A stretch of DNA of 64,000 bases. It comes from Microbacterium sp. RU1D (GTDB lineage Bacteria > Actinomycetota > Actinomycetes > Actinomycetales > Microbacteriaceae). The translations under genes and the position numbers were made by a program. Every line of letters starts with the position of its first letter. Position 1 is the first letter of the stretch. Below the pieces are notes generated by a model, which was given only the letters and a program-made list of their open reading frames with translations, was not told the DNA's origin and searched no databases. Positions 26,024-34,934 of the stretch are shown here, in pieces. The stretch spans positions 1,488,001 to 1,552,000 of the forward strand of contig NZ_FTPQ01000001.1 of NCBI RefSeq assembly GCF_900156435.1, read 5' to 3'.

Positions 26024-27345
26024 GCGGCACCACCGCGTCGTGGCGACGCGTGCTGACCGCCGCGCGACCGGAGCGCGCGGGCACGGTCACGGCCGTGGTC
26101 GGTCTCGGGGTCGAGGTGCTCGGCATCCGGGCCGCGGTCGGCGATCGCGTGGGCATCGGCGCGGAGGGCGGTCGACGCGTGGAGGCGGAAGTCGTCGCGG
26201 TCGACGGGGCGACCTCGCGCTGCATGCCGCTCGCGCCGCTCACCGGAATTCGGGCGGGAGCGTCGGTGCACCACGTCGGCGCCGCGGCGCTCGTGCCCAC
26301 CGGATCGGCCCTGCTCGGGCGCGTGCTCGACGGTCTCGGACGCCCCATCGACGGTCGGGGGCCGCTCGTGGGCGCGCGGCGCGTCGCGCTGGGCAACGAC
26401 GCCCCCAGCGTGCTCGGTCGCCGGCGCATCGATCGTCAGCTCGGGCTCGGGGTGCGCGTGCTCGACACCATGACCCCCGTCGGGGTGGGTCAGCGCCTCG
26501 GCCTGTTCGCGGGATCGGGTGTCGGCAAGTCGTCGCTGCTGTCGATGATCGCGCGCGGATCGACCGCCGACGTCACCGTCATCGCGCTCGTGGGCGAGCG
26601 CGGCCGCGAGGTGCGGGAGTTCCTCGAGGACGACCTGGGCCCCGAGGGCCTCGCCCGGTCGGTCGTCGTCGTGGCGACCTCGGATCAGCCGGCGATGGCC
26701 CGTCTGCGCTCGGCGTTCCTCGCCACGCGCATCGCCGAGGCGTTCCGCGACGACGGGCGCGACGTCGTGCTGATGATGGACTCGCTCACCCGCGTGGCGA
26801 TGGCCCAGCGCGAGATCGGTCTGTCGGCGGGGGAGCCGCCCGCGACGCGCGGTTACCCGCCGTCCACGTTCTCGGTGCTCGCCGCCCTCCTCGAACGCGC
26901 CGGCACCGGAGCGGACGGATCGATCACGGGGCTGTACACGGTGCTCGTCGACGGAGACGATCACAACGAACCGATCGCGGACGCCGCGCGCGGCATCCTG
27001 GACGGTCACGTGGTGCTGGACCGCTCTCTCGCGGTGCGCGGCCATTTCCCCGCGGTGGACGTCCTCGGTTCGGTCTCGCGCGTGGTCGGCAAGGTGACCA
27101 CGTCCGTCCAGCGGCAGCGCGCGGTGACCCTGCGCAGCGTCCTCGCCGCGCGCCGTCAGGCGAACGACCTCATCGACATCGGGGCGTACACGCACGGGGC
27201 GAACCCCCTGGTGGATGCCGCGCTGCTGCACCAGCGCGCGATCGACGCGTTCCTCACACAGTCGATCGACGAGCACTCGACGACCGACGAATCCTGGCGG
27301 CAGCTGACCGCCTTGACCGAGACCTTCGGAGGCATGAACGCATGA
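26020..27345 (+). CDS. fliI: Flagellum-specific ATPase FliI
   Basis: A 441-residue AAA-type ATPase related to F1 beta. Walker A GSGVGKSS lies at about residues 165-172, Walker B VVLMMDSLTR at about 249-258, and GERGREVREFLEDDL follows the family. The N-terminal beta-barrel and the C-terminal FliJ/export-gate contact region are full length. It powers or primes substrate unloading for type III export with FliH and FliJ. Confidence 0.96.
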   Translation: MSGTTASWRRVLTAARPERAGTVTAVVGLGVEVLGIRAAVGDRVGIGAEGGRRVEAEVVAVDGATSRCMPLAPLTGIRAGASVHHVGAAALVPTGSALLGRVLDGLGRPIDGRGPLVGARRVALGNDAPSVLGRRRIDRQLGLGVRVLDTMTPVGVGQRLGLFAGSGVGKSSLLSMIARGSTADVTVIALVGERGREVREFLEDDLGPEGLARSVVVVATSDQPAMARLRSAFLATRIAEAFRDDGRDVVLMMDSLTRVAMAQREIGLSAGEPPATRGYPPSTFSVLAALLERAGTGADGSITGLYTVLVDGDDHNEPIADAARGILDGHVVLDRSLAVRGHFPAVDVLGSVSRVVGKVTTSVQRQRAVTLRSVLAARRQANDLIDIGAYTHGANPLVDAALLHQRAIDAFLTQSIDEHSTTDESWRQLTALTETFGGMNA

Positions 27346-27767
27346 CGTTTCCCTTGGCGGGCCTGCTGCGCGTGCGCGGCGTCCAGGAACGTGTCGCGGC
27401 GGAGGACGCCGCCCGGGCGCGCACCGAGGCGCGCGCGGCGGAGTCGGCCGCGCAGCACGCGGTGACGAGCCTCGCCGCCGTGTCGACCCGCATCGACGAT
27501 CCCGCGACCCTACGGGCCATGGCCGCCGCCCGCGCGGCGGGCCAGGCGTCGCTGGCCGACCTGCAGGTGCTCGCGAGCCTGCGGCGCGGCGACGCGGCCA
27601 CCGCCGAGGCGGCGCACGTCGAGGCCCGGCGCGAACTCAAGGGGCTCGAGCGGCTCGAGGGCACGCACCGGGCGCGCGAACGCGAGACCGAGGCGCGCAC
27701 CGAGCAGAACGCCCTCGATGAGATCGCCACCACGCGCGCGGGTCGCGGCGAGGGGAGCGCCGCGTGA
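27342..27767 (+). CDS. fliJ: Flagellar export protein FliJ
   Basis: A 141-residue protein that is almost entirely coiled coil, beginning FPLAGLLRVRGVQERVAAED and rich in Arg, Glu and Ala. Size, position after fliI and the coil identify FliJ, the stalk that inserts into the FliI hexamer. It overlaps both neighbours by 4 bp. Confidence 0.82.
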   Translation: MTFPLAGLLRVRGVQERVAAEDAARARTEARAAESAAQHAVTSLAAVSTRIDDPATLRAMAAARAAGQASLADLQVLASLRRGDAATAEAAHVEARRELKGLERLEGTHRARERETEARTEQNALDEIATTRAGRGEGSAA

Positions 27768-28144
27768 GCGTCGACGCCGTGATGGGGCGCGTCGAGGCGA
27801 TCTCGGGGCAGATCTCGTCGCTGCAGCCGGCGGCCGCGGAGAAGACCGCCGCGGCGCCGACCACCGGCGTCGCCGGCGGTGCGGAGACCACCGCGACGGC
27901 GACGACCTCGTCGACCGCGGCGACGCGATTCGCCGACCTCCTCGAACAGGCCGCCGCGGCCGCACGGGAGCTCGCCGCGCCGACGACGCCGGTCGCGGCG
28001 GCGACCTCCGCCGCCGCGTCCGCCGCGCCCCGCGCCCAGAACCCGGCCGAGCTCGCGGCGGCGCTGCAGACGCTGTTCGCCGCGGGCACGGCCGGCACCG
28101 GTGGGCTCGGTGCCCTCGCGACATCGACGGGGCGCAGCGCATGA
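27764..28144 (+). CDS. Small low-complexity protein between fliJ and fliK
   Basis: A 126-residue Ala/Thr-rich protein starting MSVDAVMGRVEAISGQI. In related actinobacteria this slot is, as far as I know, often filled by a longer protein with a similar start that carries a lytic transglycosylase or peptidase domain to open the peptidoglycan for the rod. Here no catalytic domain follows: the chain ends in LAAALQTLFAAGTAGTGGLG. It may be a shortened form that only serves as an export signal or scaffold. Frame and overlaps with both neighbours (4 bp each) argue that it is a real gene. Confidence 0.6.
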   Translation: MSVDAVMGRVEAISGQISSLQPAAAEKTAAAPTTGVAGGAETTATATTSSTAATRFADLLEQAAAAARELAAPTTPVAAATSAAASAAPRAQNPAELAAALQTLFAAGTAGTGGLGALATSTGRSA

Positions 28145-30411
28145 CCCTCCTCGTGCCGCCGGCTTCCCCCTCGGCGGCGGCTCCTGCGGCGGGAGCGGCC
28201 GCTCCGACCGCCCCGGGCTCCGCGTCAGCGAGCGCATCGGCCTTCGGCGAGGAGTTCTCGCGTGCAGCCGACGCGCTCGCGCGGGCGACCGACGCGCGAC
28301 CCGCGCGCGTGCCGTCGACGGATGCCGGGGGCCCGGCGTGGGAGGAGACGTCCGAGCGCGCGCGCACGGCGACGGCGTCGACCGGTCCGGCGGCGAGCGA
28401 GGTGGTGGCATCCGCTCGGGTGGCGTCAGCGGCCGCAACGGGCGGACCTCCCGCCCCGTCGGCCGGGGATCCGGAGACGGGCGGTCCGCGCCCGACGGAG
28501 GGGGCGACCGCACGCCCGGTGCTGCGGACGATGCCGGCGGTGTGGGTCATGCCGACGCCCGAGCCGGTGCCCGCCGCGTCGCCCGCCGGGACGTCGCCCG
28601 CCGGAATCCCGCCCGTCCCGTCCTCGCCTGCCCGGACCTCGCCCGCGGGGACGGACCAAGGCGGATCGACCCCGGACGAGACGACGGCCGGCGCGATCCC
28701 GGAGAGGCCGACTGCCGCGGGGACCGCGGGGGGCACGACGCCCGCCGATCCCGCGTCGGCTGCGGCCGCCACCGCACCCCCCGTGCTCTGGACGATGCCG
28801 GGCCGCGTCGACCGCGCGCTGCCCGATGCGGCACCGACGGAGGGAGGGCGGCCGTCGGTGCTGCGGACCATGCCGGCCGAGGCGACTCTCGCCCCGCTCC
28901 CGCGGGATGCCGCTGTCGGTGTGGATGCCGCGGCGCCGCCGGCTCCATCTCCGAACGCGGGTCCGCTCCGGGACGGCCCCGCCACCCCCGCCACCGGCGG
29001 CATCGCATCCGCGGCGAACCCGGCGGGGGAGGCCGCCGCCGCACCGCCGCCCGCGAAGACGGCCGTCGCCCCGGCGCGATCCGCGGAGACGGCGGCCTCC
29101 GTGTCCGGGTCGGCCGTCGCGCAGCCCGTGCCCCCGTCCGTGCGAATGCCGTCGACGGCATCCTCCGGCGCCGACGGCTCAGCTTCGGGGATGCCGGCCT
29201 CCACCCCCTCGGTCGGGATCGACGCGGCCGGACTCCCGTCGACCACTGTTCCCCTCGGCGCGATCTCGGGCGGGGGAGCCGCCGCTGCCTCGGCGCCCGG
29301 CACCCCGGCTTCCGCCGCCACGGCCGCCACCGCCGCCGGCCCCTCCGCGGCTGCAACGTCCGCGGCCGCGGCGTCCGGCAGCGCCGCTCCCGGTATCGCG
29401 GCGTCCGGCGGCTCCGCCTCGGGCGGTTCGGCCTCCGGCGCGTCGGCCGCGCCCGTCCCGGCATCCGTCGCCGTCCTGGCATCCGCCGCGCCTCCCTCCG
29501 CGGGCCAGACCGCGGCTCGACCCGCGCCGGCAGCCGCCGTTCCGGCATCCGTCGCGTCCGCCGCCGTGCCGGCATCCACCGCGCCTCCCTCCGCGGGCGA
29601 GGCCGCGCCTCGGCCCGCGGCCCCGGCCCCCGCTGACAACGCCGCGCCCACCGGGCGAACGGCGGCGTCCTCGGCCTCGGGCACCGTCGACCCGCCCCCC
29701 GCCCCGTCAGCGGAACCGACGGCGAGGCCGCACGCCACCCCGGCCCCGCCCACCGGCGGCACCGGCGCGCCGACCGCCGCCGCGCCGGCGTCCGTGCCCG
29801 CGGACCCGCGCTCGGCGACGGGCTCCGCGACGCCGACCCCGCACGCATCGGCCGTCGCCGCCGCCGAGAACGCGAGCCCCGCAGCCGCGGCGTGGGTCCC
29901 CGCGTCCGCCGCGACGTCGGCCGCGACGCCTCCGGTGCCGCCCGAGGCCGCGACCCCGCGCGCGGTCGCGGCGCAGATCGTGCCCGCCGTCGTGCATCTC
30001 GCCCAGCGCCCGGCGGGGGCGCACGAGCTCATCCTCACCGTGCGGCCCGACGCGCTCGGTCCGGTCACGGTCCGCGCCCGTATCGGCGCAGGGGGAGAGG
30101 TGCGCGTCGAGCTCTCGGGCGCGACGGACGCGGCACGCGAGATCCTGCGGACGATGGCGTCCGACCTGCGCCGCGACCTCGCCGCGATCGTGCCCCACGC
30201 CCAGCTCGCGGTGGGGACCGGCGACGGCGGGGCCGCCGACCGCGGAGCGTCCGGCGGGTCGGGCGGTGCGCCCGGCGATCCCCCCAGCGACCAGCGCGAC
30301 CGCGCCGCCGCCTCCCCGTCCGCCGACACCCGCCCCCGATTCGTCGGCGCGCCCGCGCCCATCGACACCCCCCGCGCCGACGCCGGCGGCGGGCTCGACA
30401 TCTTCGCCTGA
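28141..30411 (+). CDS. fliK: Flagellar hook-length control protein
   Basis: A 756-residue protein of extreme composition: the first 600 or so residues are Ala, Pro, Ser, Thr and Gly with almost no hydrophobic core, as expected of an unfolded molecular ruler. The C-terminal domain (about 620-700, LAQRPAGAHELILTVRPD, LGPVTVRARIG and IVPHAQLAV) is the conserved FliK substrate-switch domain. A motif VLxTMP occurs three times (residues 127, 215 and 240), suggesting internal duplication. It is unusually long for the family. The start overlaps the upstream small gene. Confidence 0.88.
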   Translation: MTLLVPPASPSAAAPAAGAAAPTAPGSASASASAFGEEFSRAADALARATDARPARVPSTDAGGPAWEETSERARTATASTGPAASEVVASARVASAAATGGPPAPSAGDPETGGPRPTEGATARPVLRTMPAVWVMPTPEPVPAASPAGTSPAGIPPVPSSPARTSPAGTDQGGSTPDETTAGAIPERPTAAGTAGGTTPADPASAAAATAPPVLWTMPGRVDRALPDAAPTEGGRPSVLRTMPAEATLAPLPRDAAVGVDAAAPPAPSPNAGPLRDGPATPATGGIASAANPAGEAAAAPPPAKTAVAPARSAETAASVSGSAVAQPVPPSVRMPSTASSGADGSASGMPASTPSVGIDAAGLPSTTVPLGAISGGGAAAASAPGTPASAATAATAAGPSAAATSAAAASGSAAPGIAASGGSASGGSASGASAAPVPASVAVLASAAPPSAGQTAARPAPAAAVPASVASAAVPASTAPPSAGEAAPRPAAPAPADNAAPTGRTAASSASGTVDPPPAPSAEPTARPHATPAPPTGGTGAPTAAAPASVPADPRSATGSATPTPHASAVAAAENASPAAAAWVPASAATSAATPPVPPEAATPRAVAAQIVPAVVHLAQRPAGAHELILTVRPDALGPVTVRARIGAGGEVRVELSGATDAAREILRTMASDLRRDLAAIVPHAQLAVGTGDGGAADRGASGGSGGAPGDPPSDQRDRAAASPSADTRPRFVGAPAPIDTPRADAGGGLDIFA

Positions 30412-30422
30412 GAGGACCCCCC

Positions 30423-30866
30423 ATGACCGTCGACGCCGTCACCGCGACAGCGACCCCGTTCGCGACCGCGACCACCGGTGCCACCGGCGCCGCGACCAGT
30501 GCCGCGAGCCCGAAGAAGGAGCTCGACAGCGAGGTGTTCATGAAGCTGCTCGTCACGCAGCTGACGAACCAGGACCCGTCCACCCCCATGGACACCAATC
30601 AGATGATCTCGCAGACGACCCAGCTGGCCATGATGGAGCAGCTCACCGCCATGAGCCGCAACAGCTCCGAGGCCTTCGCCCTCAACATGCGGCAGGCGGC
30701 CACCGCCCTCATCGGCCAGCGAGCCGGCTACCTCGACGCCACCGGCGCCCCCGCATCGGGGATCGTCTCGAAGGTGTCGTTCGAGGGCTCCGTCCCGCAG
30801 GTGACGATCGGCGACGTCACCGTCGCCCTCGACGCGATCACCTCCGTCACCCCTGCCACCCCCTGA
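30423..30866 (+). CDS. flgD: Flagellar hook cap / hook assembly protein FlgD
   Basis: A 147-residue FlgD. The N-terminal signature is KKELDSEVFMKLLVTQLTNQ and then DPSTPMDTNQMISQ, followed by the QLAMMEQL helix; a short beta domain closes the protein. It lacks the long C-terminal Ig-like domains of enterobacterial FlgD, which is usual for Gram-positive forms. It caps the growing hook and is placed between fliK and flgE as in many flagellar operons. Confidence 0.92.
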   Translation: MTVDAVTATATPFATATTGATGAATSAASPKKELDSEVFMKLLVTQLTNQDPSTPMDTNQMISQTTQLAMMEQLTAMSRNSSEAFALNMRQAATALIGQRAGYLDATGAPASGIVSKVSFEGSVPQVTIGDVTVALDAITSVTPATP

Positions 30867-30903
30867 CCTCCACCGCTCGACCACCCACACGAAAGAGACC
30901 TCC

Positions 30904-32067
30904 ATGCTCCGTTCGCTCTTCTCCGGGATCTCCGGACTCCGCTCGCACCAGACGATGCTCGACACGACCGGCAACAACATCGCCAACGTCAACACCGCGG
31001 GCTTCAAAGGCTCCTCGGTGCTCTTCGAGGACTCGCTCTCGCAGGTCGTCGGCGAAGCCGGCATCCCGGATGCCGCGAACGGAGGTCAGAACCCCGCGCA
31101 GGTGGGTCTCGGCGTGCAGGTCGGCGGCATCCGCACCAACTTCGCCCAGGGTGCGGCGCAGACGACCGGCCGTGGCAGCGACCTGATGATCCAGGGCGAC
31201 GGGTTCTTCGCGGTCCGCTCGGGCGGCGAGACCCTCTACACCCGCGCGGGCGGGTTCTCGTTCGACGGCCAGGGCAAGATGGTCACCGCCGACGGCTCGC
31301 TCGTGCAGGGCTGGTCGGGGCAGAACGGGGTGGTCGACACCGGTCAGGCGCCCGGCACCATCTCGATCCCGCAGGACCTCGTCTCGGCTGCCCGCGCCAC
31401 CACCGCCTCCACCGCCACGGGCAACCTGCCCTCCACCGCCGCGGTCGGCACGCAGCTCGTGCGCGACATCGCGGTCTACGACGCCCAGGGCACCGAGACC
31501 TCGCTGAGCCTGACGTTCACGCGCACGGCGGCCGGCTGGGACGTCACCGAGCCCGTCAGCGGTGCCACCGGTGCGCTCGTCTTCACGGACGGACGCCAGA
31601 CCGCCGGTCTGACGCTGAACGCCGGCGGCATCGCCGTCGATCTCGGTGCCGTGACGGGCTTCGCCGACATGAGCACGGTCGCCCTCACCGGCCAGAACGG
31701 CGCCGCCGCGGGGACGCTGAAGTCCTACGCGATCACGGCCGACGGCTCGATCGTCGGCACCTTCAGCAACGGACGCACCGAGACGCTCGCGAAGATCGCC
31801 ATGGCGACCTTCGCCAACGCCGAGGGGCTCGAGAAGGTCGGCGGCACGGCCTACCGCGCGAGCGTGAACAGCGGCGAGGCGCAGATCGGCGAGGCGGGAC
31901 GAGCGGGGGTCGGCTCCCTCCTGTCGGGCGCGCTGGAGATGAGCAACGTGGACCTCTCCCAGGAGTTCACCAACCTCATCGTCGCGCAGCGCGGATTCCA
32001 GGCGAGCGCGCGCGTCATCACCACGAGCGACGAGGTGCTGCAGGAGCTGACCAACCTCAAGCGTTGA
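30904..32067 (+). CDS. flgE: Flagellar hook protein
   Basis: A 387-residue hook protein: N-terminal LRSHQTMLDTTGNNIANVNT with TAGFKGSSVLFEDSL, a central beta-rich domain, and C-terminal GALEMSNVDLSQEFTNLI and VAQRGFQASARVI. It builds the universal joint between rod and filament. No flgF or flgG follows, so this protein and FlgB/FlgC must supply most of the axial structure below the hook-filament junction. It is followed by a strong hairpin that doubles as the next promoter region. Confidence 0.94.
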   Translation: MLRSLFSGISGLRSHQTMLDTTGNNIANVNTAGFKGSSVLFEDSLSQVVGEAGIPDAANGGQNPAQVGLGVQVGGIRTNFAQGAAQTTGRGSDLMIQGDGFFAVRSGGETLYTRAGGFSFDGQGKMVTADGSLVQGWSGQNGVVDTGQAPGTISIPQDLVSAARATTASTATGNLPSTAAVGTQLVRDIAVYDAQGTETSLSLTFTRTAAGWDVTEPVSGATGALVFTDGRQTAGLTLNAGGIAVDLGAVTGFADMSTVALTGQNGAAAGTLKSYAITADGSIVGTFSNGRTETLAKIAMATFANAEGLEKVGGTAYRASVNSGEAQIGEAGRAGVGSLLSGALEMSNVDLSQEFTNLIVAQRGFQASARVITTSDEVLQELTNLKR

Positions 32068-32085
32068 CCCCGAGGTCCGGATCGA

Positions 32086-32119
32086 CGCGGCCCGCCCGGG
32101 TTACCCCGGGCGGGCCGCG
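32086..32119 (+). terminator. 15-bp hairpin after flgE, overlapping the flbD promoter
   Basis: CGCGGCCCGCCCGGG (32086-32100) and its exact complement (32105-32119) flank a 4-base loop TTAC. The loop together with the two preceding G residues is the -35 block GGTTAC of the following promoter, so terminator and promoter are interlocked. Confidence 0.75.
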
Positions 32120-32129
32120 TCGCGATAGT
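32099..32129 (+). promoter_or_regulatory. Flagellar-sigma-type promoter of the flbD-mot-fliMNO operon
   Basis: GGTTAC (32099-32104), 14 bases, GTCGCGATAGT (32119-32129). This leader has no GGA-loop hairpins, so the operon would belong to the sigma regulon but not to the proposed CsrA regulon. Confidence 0.72.
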
Positions 32130-32171
32130 CCCCACCGTCCCCTCCCGCAGTGAAAGCCGAGACCGTCCCCG

Positions 32172-32390
32172 ATGATCACGCTCACCCGCCTCGACCGCAC
32201 GCGGTTCGCGGTGAACCCCGATCTCATCGAGCGCGTTCACGAGTCTCCTGACACGACCCTCCACATGGTCGACGGTCGGGTGTACAACGTCGAGGAGAGC
32301 CTCGACGAGCTGATCTCGCGGATCGTGGCCTACCGGGCGCGCGTGCTCGCGGCGGCGTCCGCGCTCACGGCATCCGCCGCCCAGGACTGA
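32172..32390 (+). CDS. flbD: Flagellar FlbD-family protein
   Basis: A 72-residue protein with the FlbD/DUF pattern MITLTRLDRTRFAVNPDLIE, then ESPDTTLHMVDGRVYNVEE and ESLDELISRIVAYR. These tiny proteins are regularly found between flgE and motA in Gram-positive flagellar operons; the precise role is not established. It is the first gene after the promoter at 32099. Confidence 0.88.
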   Translation: MITLTRLDRTRFAVNPDLIERVHESPDTTLHMVDGRVYNVEESLDELISRIVAYRARVLAAASALTASAAQD

Positions 32391-32395
32391 CCGAC

Positions 32396-33199
32396 GTGGA
32401 CATCGCATTCATCCTCGGCGTGGTCGCCGCCTTCGGCGCGCTCTACGCCATGATCACGATGGAGGGCGCGTCGCTGAGCGCGCTCTTCCTGCCCGCGCCG
32501 ATGATCCTGGTGCTGGGATCGACCATCGGCGTCGGCATCGCCAGTCACACCCTCCGTGACGCGATCACCGCCTTCGGCTCGCTCGGGCGCATGGTGCGCG
32601 GCCCGCGTTCCACCCCCGCCGCCGTCATCCCGGTCCTCGTCGGCTACGCCGAGAAGGCCCGCACCGACGGCCTGCTGCGCCTGGAGGAGGAGCTCGACAC
32701 CGCTCCCGACGACTACACGCGTCGCGCCGTGCAGGCCCTCGCCGACGGGGTGGATGCCGAAGACCTGCGCACCCTCATGCTCGACGAGATCGACTCGGAG
32801 TCGGCCCGCAACCGGGTCTCGGCGAAGTTCTTCGCCTCGCTCGGCGGCTACGCCCCCACGATCGGCATCGTCGGCACCGTCGTCTCGCTCACCCACGTGC
32901 TCGAGAACCTCAGCAAGCCCGACGAACTCGGTCACATGATCGCCGCCGCCTTCGTCGCCACCCTCTGGGGCCTGCTCTCGGCCAACTTCATCTGGAACCC
33001 GATCGCGGGTCGCCTCAACCGCATGGCCACCCTCGAGCAGGAGCGGATGACGCTCGTGTGCGAGGGCATCCTCGCGATCCAGGCGGGAAGCCCGCCCCGC
33101 CTGCTCGAGGAGCGTCTGCTGGCCATGACGACTTCCCCGCCGGCGAAGAAGAAGCAACCGCGCCCCGACCCCGCTCCCGCGGGGGAGGACGCGGCGTGA
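32396..33199 (+). CDS. motA: Flagellar motor stator protein MotA
   Basis: A 267-residue MotA with four membrane helices: two near the N-terminus (residues 2-22 and 29-50) and two after a charged cytoplasmic loop (GYAPTIGIVGTVVSLTHVL and HMIAAAFVATLWGLLSANFI). The loop carries conserved charges that push on FliG. The GTG start lies five bases after the flbD stop. Ion specificity (proton or sodium) cannot be told from what I see. Confidence 0.94.
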   Translation: MDIAFILGVVAAFGALYAMITMEGASLSALFLPAPMILVLGSTIGVGIASHTLRDAITAFGSLGRMVRGPRSTPAAVIPVLVGYAEKARTDGLLRLEEELDTAPDDYTRRAVQALADGVDAEDLRTLMLDEIDSESARNRVSAKFFASLGGYAPTIGIVGTVVSLTHVLENLSKPDELGHMIAAAFVATLWGLLSANFIWNPIAGRLNRMATLEQERMTLVCEGILAIQAGSPPRLLEERLLAMTTSPPAKKKQPRPDPAPAGEDAA

Positions 33200-34008
33200 C
33201 GAGCGCCCGACGCGCGGGCGGACGCGGACACGAGGATGCCGCGCACGACGAGCCCGACGAACGGTGGGCCGTGTCGTACGCCGACATGGTGACCGTCCTG
33301 ATGTGCCTGTTCATCGTGCTGTACGCGGTCTCGGTCGTCGACGAGACGAAGTACGACCAGCTCAAGAACGGCCTGGCGGCCGCGTTCGGCCAGTCCCAGG
33401 TGGAGGGCGGCGGCGATCTCACCGAGGGATTGGTGATCCCGCCGGAGCTGCTCGACGACGACGGGGTGCGCGACGTCGCGGCCCGGGCGGCGCAGGAGCT
33501 GGACGGCCTGGAGAAGATGCGTCAGCAGATCACCGACGCCCTGGCATCCCAGGGTCTGCAGGACACGGTGGACTTCGTCATCGACGATCGCGGTCTGAAG
33601 ATCGGGCTGGTGGGGGCCGAGACCTTCTTCGCCGACAACCGGGCGGACCTGAGTGAGAAGGCCGATCGCGTCCTGGCCCTCATCGGTGACGTGCTCGCGG
33701 CCTCCGGAAACCAGATCAGCATCGAGGGTCACGCCGACCACCGCGCCGCCGTCGCTCCGTTCGAGAGCAACTGGGAGCTGAGCAGTGGACGCGCGACGAA
33801 GGTGGCGCGCTACCTCGTCGAGCAGAAGAGCATCGCCGGCACCCGCGTGCAGGCGGTGGGCTTCTCCGACCAGCGGCCGATCGTCGCCGGCGACAGCCCC
33901 GAAGACCTCGCGGCCAACCGTCGCGTCGACATCGTCGTGCTCTCCGGCGCCGACGAGCAGGTGCGCTCCCTCATCCCCGGTCTGGTGCAGGCCGGCACGC
34001 AGAGCTGA
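33196..34008 (+). CDS. motB: Flagellar motor stator protein MotB
   Basis: A 270-residue MotB: one membrane helix near residues 28-48 that holds the ion-binding aspartate in SYADMVTVLMCLFIVLYA, a plug/linker, and a C-terminal OmpA-like peptidoglycan-binding domain (ISIEGHADHRAAV, NWELSSGRATKVARYL, ANRRVDIVV). It anchors the stator to the cell wall. The GTG start overlaps the motA stop. Confidence 0.94.
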   Translation: MTSARRAGGRGHEDAAHDEPDERWAVSYADMVTVLMCLFIVLYAVSVVDETKYDQLKNGLAAAFGQSQVEGGGDLTEGLVIPPELLDDDGVRDVAARAAQELDGLEKMRQQITDALASQGLQDTVDFVIDDRGLKIGLVGAETFFADNRADLSEKADRVLALIGDVLAASGNQISIEGHADHRAAVAPFESNWELSSGRATKVARYLVEQKSIAGTRVQAVGFSDQRPIVAGDSPEDLAANRRVDIVVLSGADEQVRSLIPGLVQAGTQS

Positions 34009-34037
34009 CCCGTGAAGAACTTCCTGGAGGACACGCC

Positions 34038-34934
34038 ATGACGACAGCGGCCGTTCGCGACGACCCCCTCCGTCGCTATCCCGCGTACGATTTCAGCCGC
34101 CCGGCGCAGCTGGGTCGCGAGCACACGCGCCAGCTCGAGGCCGCGTTCGAGACCTTCGCGCGTCAGTGGGCCTCCCAGCTGACGGCCAAGGTGCGCCTGC
34201 GCACCCACCTCGTCCCCGCGGGGCTCGAACTGGTGTCGTACCAGGAGTACGCCGACACCCTCCCGACCACCACGGCGATGGTGGCCGGCTCCACCGCCGA
34301 CCGCGAGGAGCCCTGCGTCGTGCAGTTCGGTCTCGACAGCGCGCTGATGTGGGTCGTGCAGATGCTGGGCGGCAAGCCCGCGGCGGACATCGAGGCGCGC
34401 ACGCTCACGCCGATCGAGACGGCGCTCATCCTGCAGCTCATGGACGGCACCTTCGAGCTGCTCAGCGCGTGCCTGGGCCCGCTGCTGCCGGGCGCCGTCA
34501 CCTTCTCGGGCCTGCACGAGAACCCGCAGTACATGCAGGTCATCTCGCCGGGCGAGGCCGTCATCGTGGCGCGCTTCGCGATGAGCGCGGGCGAGGCGCG
34601 CAGCACGGCGACGGTGATGCTCCCGGCCGCGATCGTCGTGGACCAGCTCGCCGAGAGCGACCGACACGCCGCGACGGCCCACCGCGAGGGGGCGATGCGC
34701 GACCAGGTGAACGACACGCCCCTCGAGGTGTCGCTGCGCGTCACGCCGCGCGTGATCGGCGCCGGCGAGGTGCTCGACCTCGCCCCCGGCGACCTGCTGC
34801 GCTTCGCCCATCCCGAGACGAAGCCGTTCGAACTCGTCGTGGGCGGCACCCCGATCGCCCGCGCGGTGCCGGGCGCGCAGGGCTCGCGCCTCGCCTGCAC
34901 CATCACCACCATCCACGAGGAGAAGACCCGATGA
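34038..34934 (+). CDS. fliM: Flagellar motor switch protein FliM
   Basis: A 298-residue FliM with a CheC-like middle domain and a C-terminal SpoA domain (about 225-295, TPLEVSLRVTPRVIGAGEVL and LAPGDLLRFAHPE). It lies between the motor ring and the stator, receives CheY-P in chemotaxis, and pairs with FliN. The extreme N-terminal CheY-binding peptide of well-studied FliM proteins is not obvious. No fliL precedes it: only 29 bases separate it from motB. Confidence 0.9.
   Translation: MTTAAVRDDPLRRYPAYDFSRPAQLGREHTRQLEAAFETFARQWASQLTAKVRLRTHLVPAGLELVSYQEYADTLPTTTAMVAGSTADREEPCVVQFGLDSALMWVVQMLGGKPAADIEARTLTPIETALILQLMDGTFELLSACLGPLLPGAVTFSGLHENPQYMQVISPGEAVIVARFAMSAGEARSTATVMLPAAIVVDQLAESDRHAATAHREGAMRDQVNDTPLEVSLRVTPRVIGAGEVLDLAPGDLLRFAHPETKPFELVVGGTPIARAVPGAQGSRLACTITTIHEEKTR

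Noticed and set aside
27510..31064. Minus-strand open frame of 1184 codons opposite fliJ-fliK-flgE
   Set aside because: It is a product of GC-rich, Ala/Pro-coding plus-strand genes. It has no start context, no domains, and fliK and flgD on the other strand are certain.
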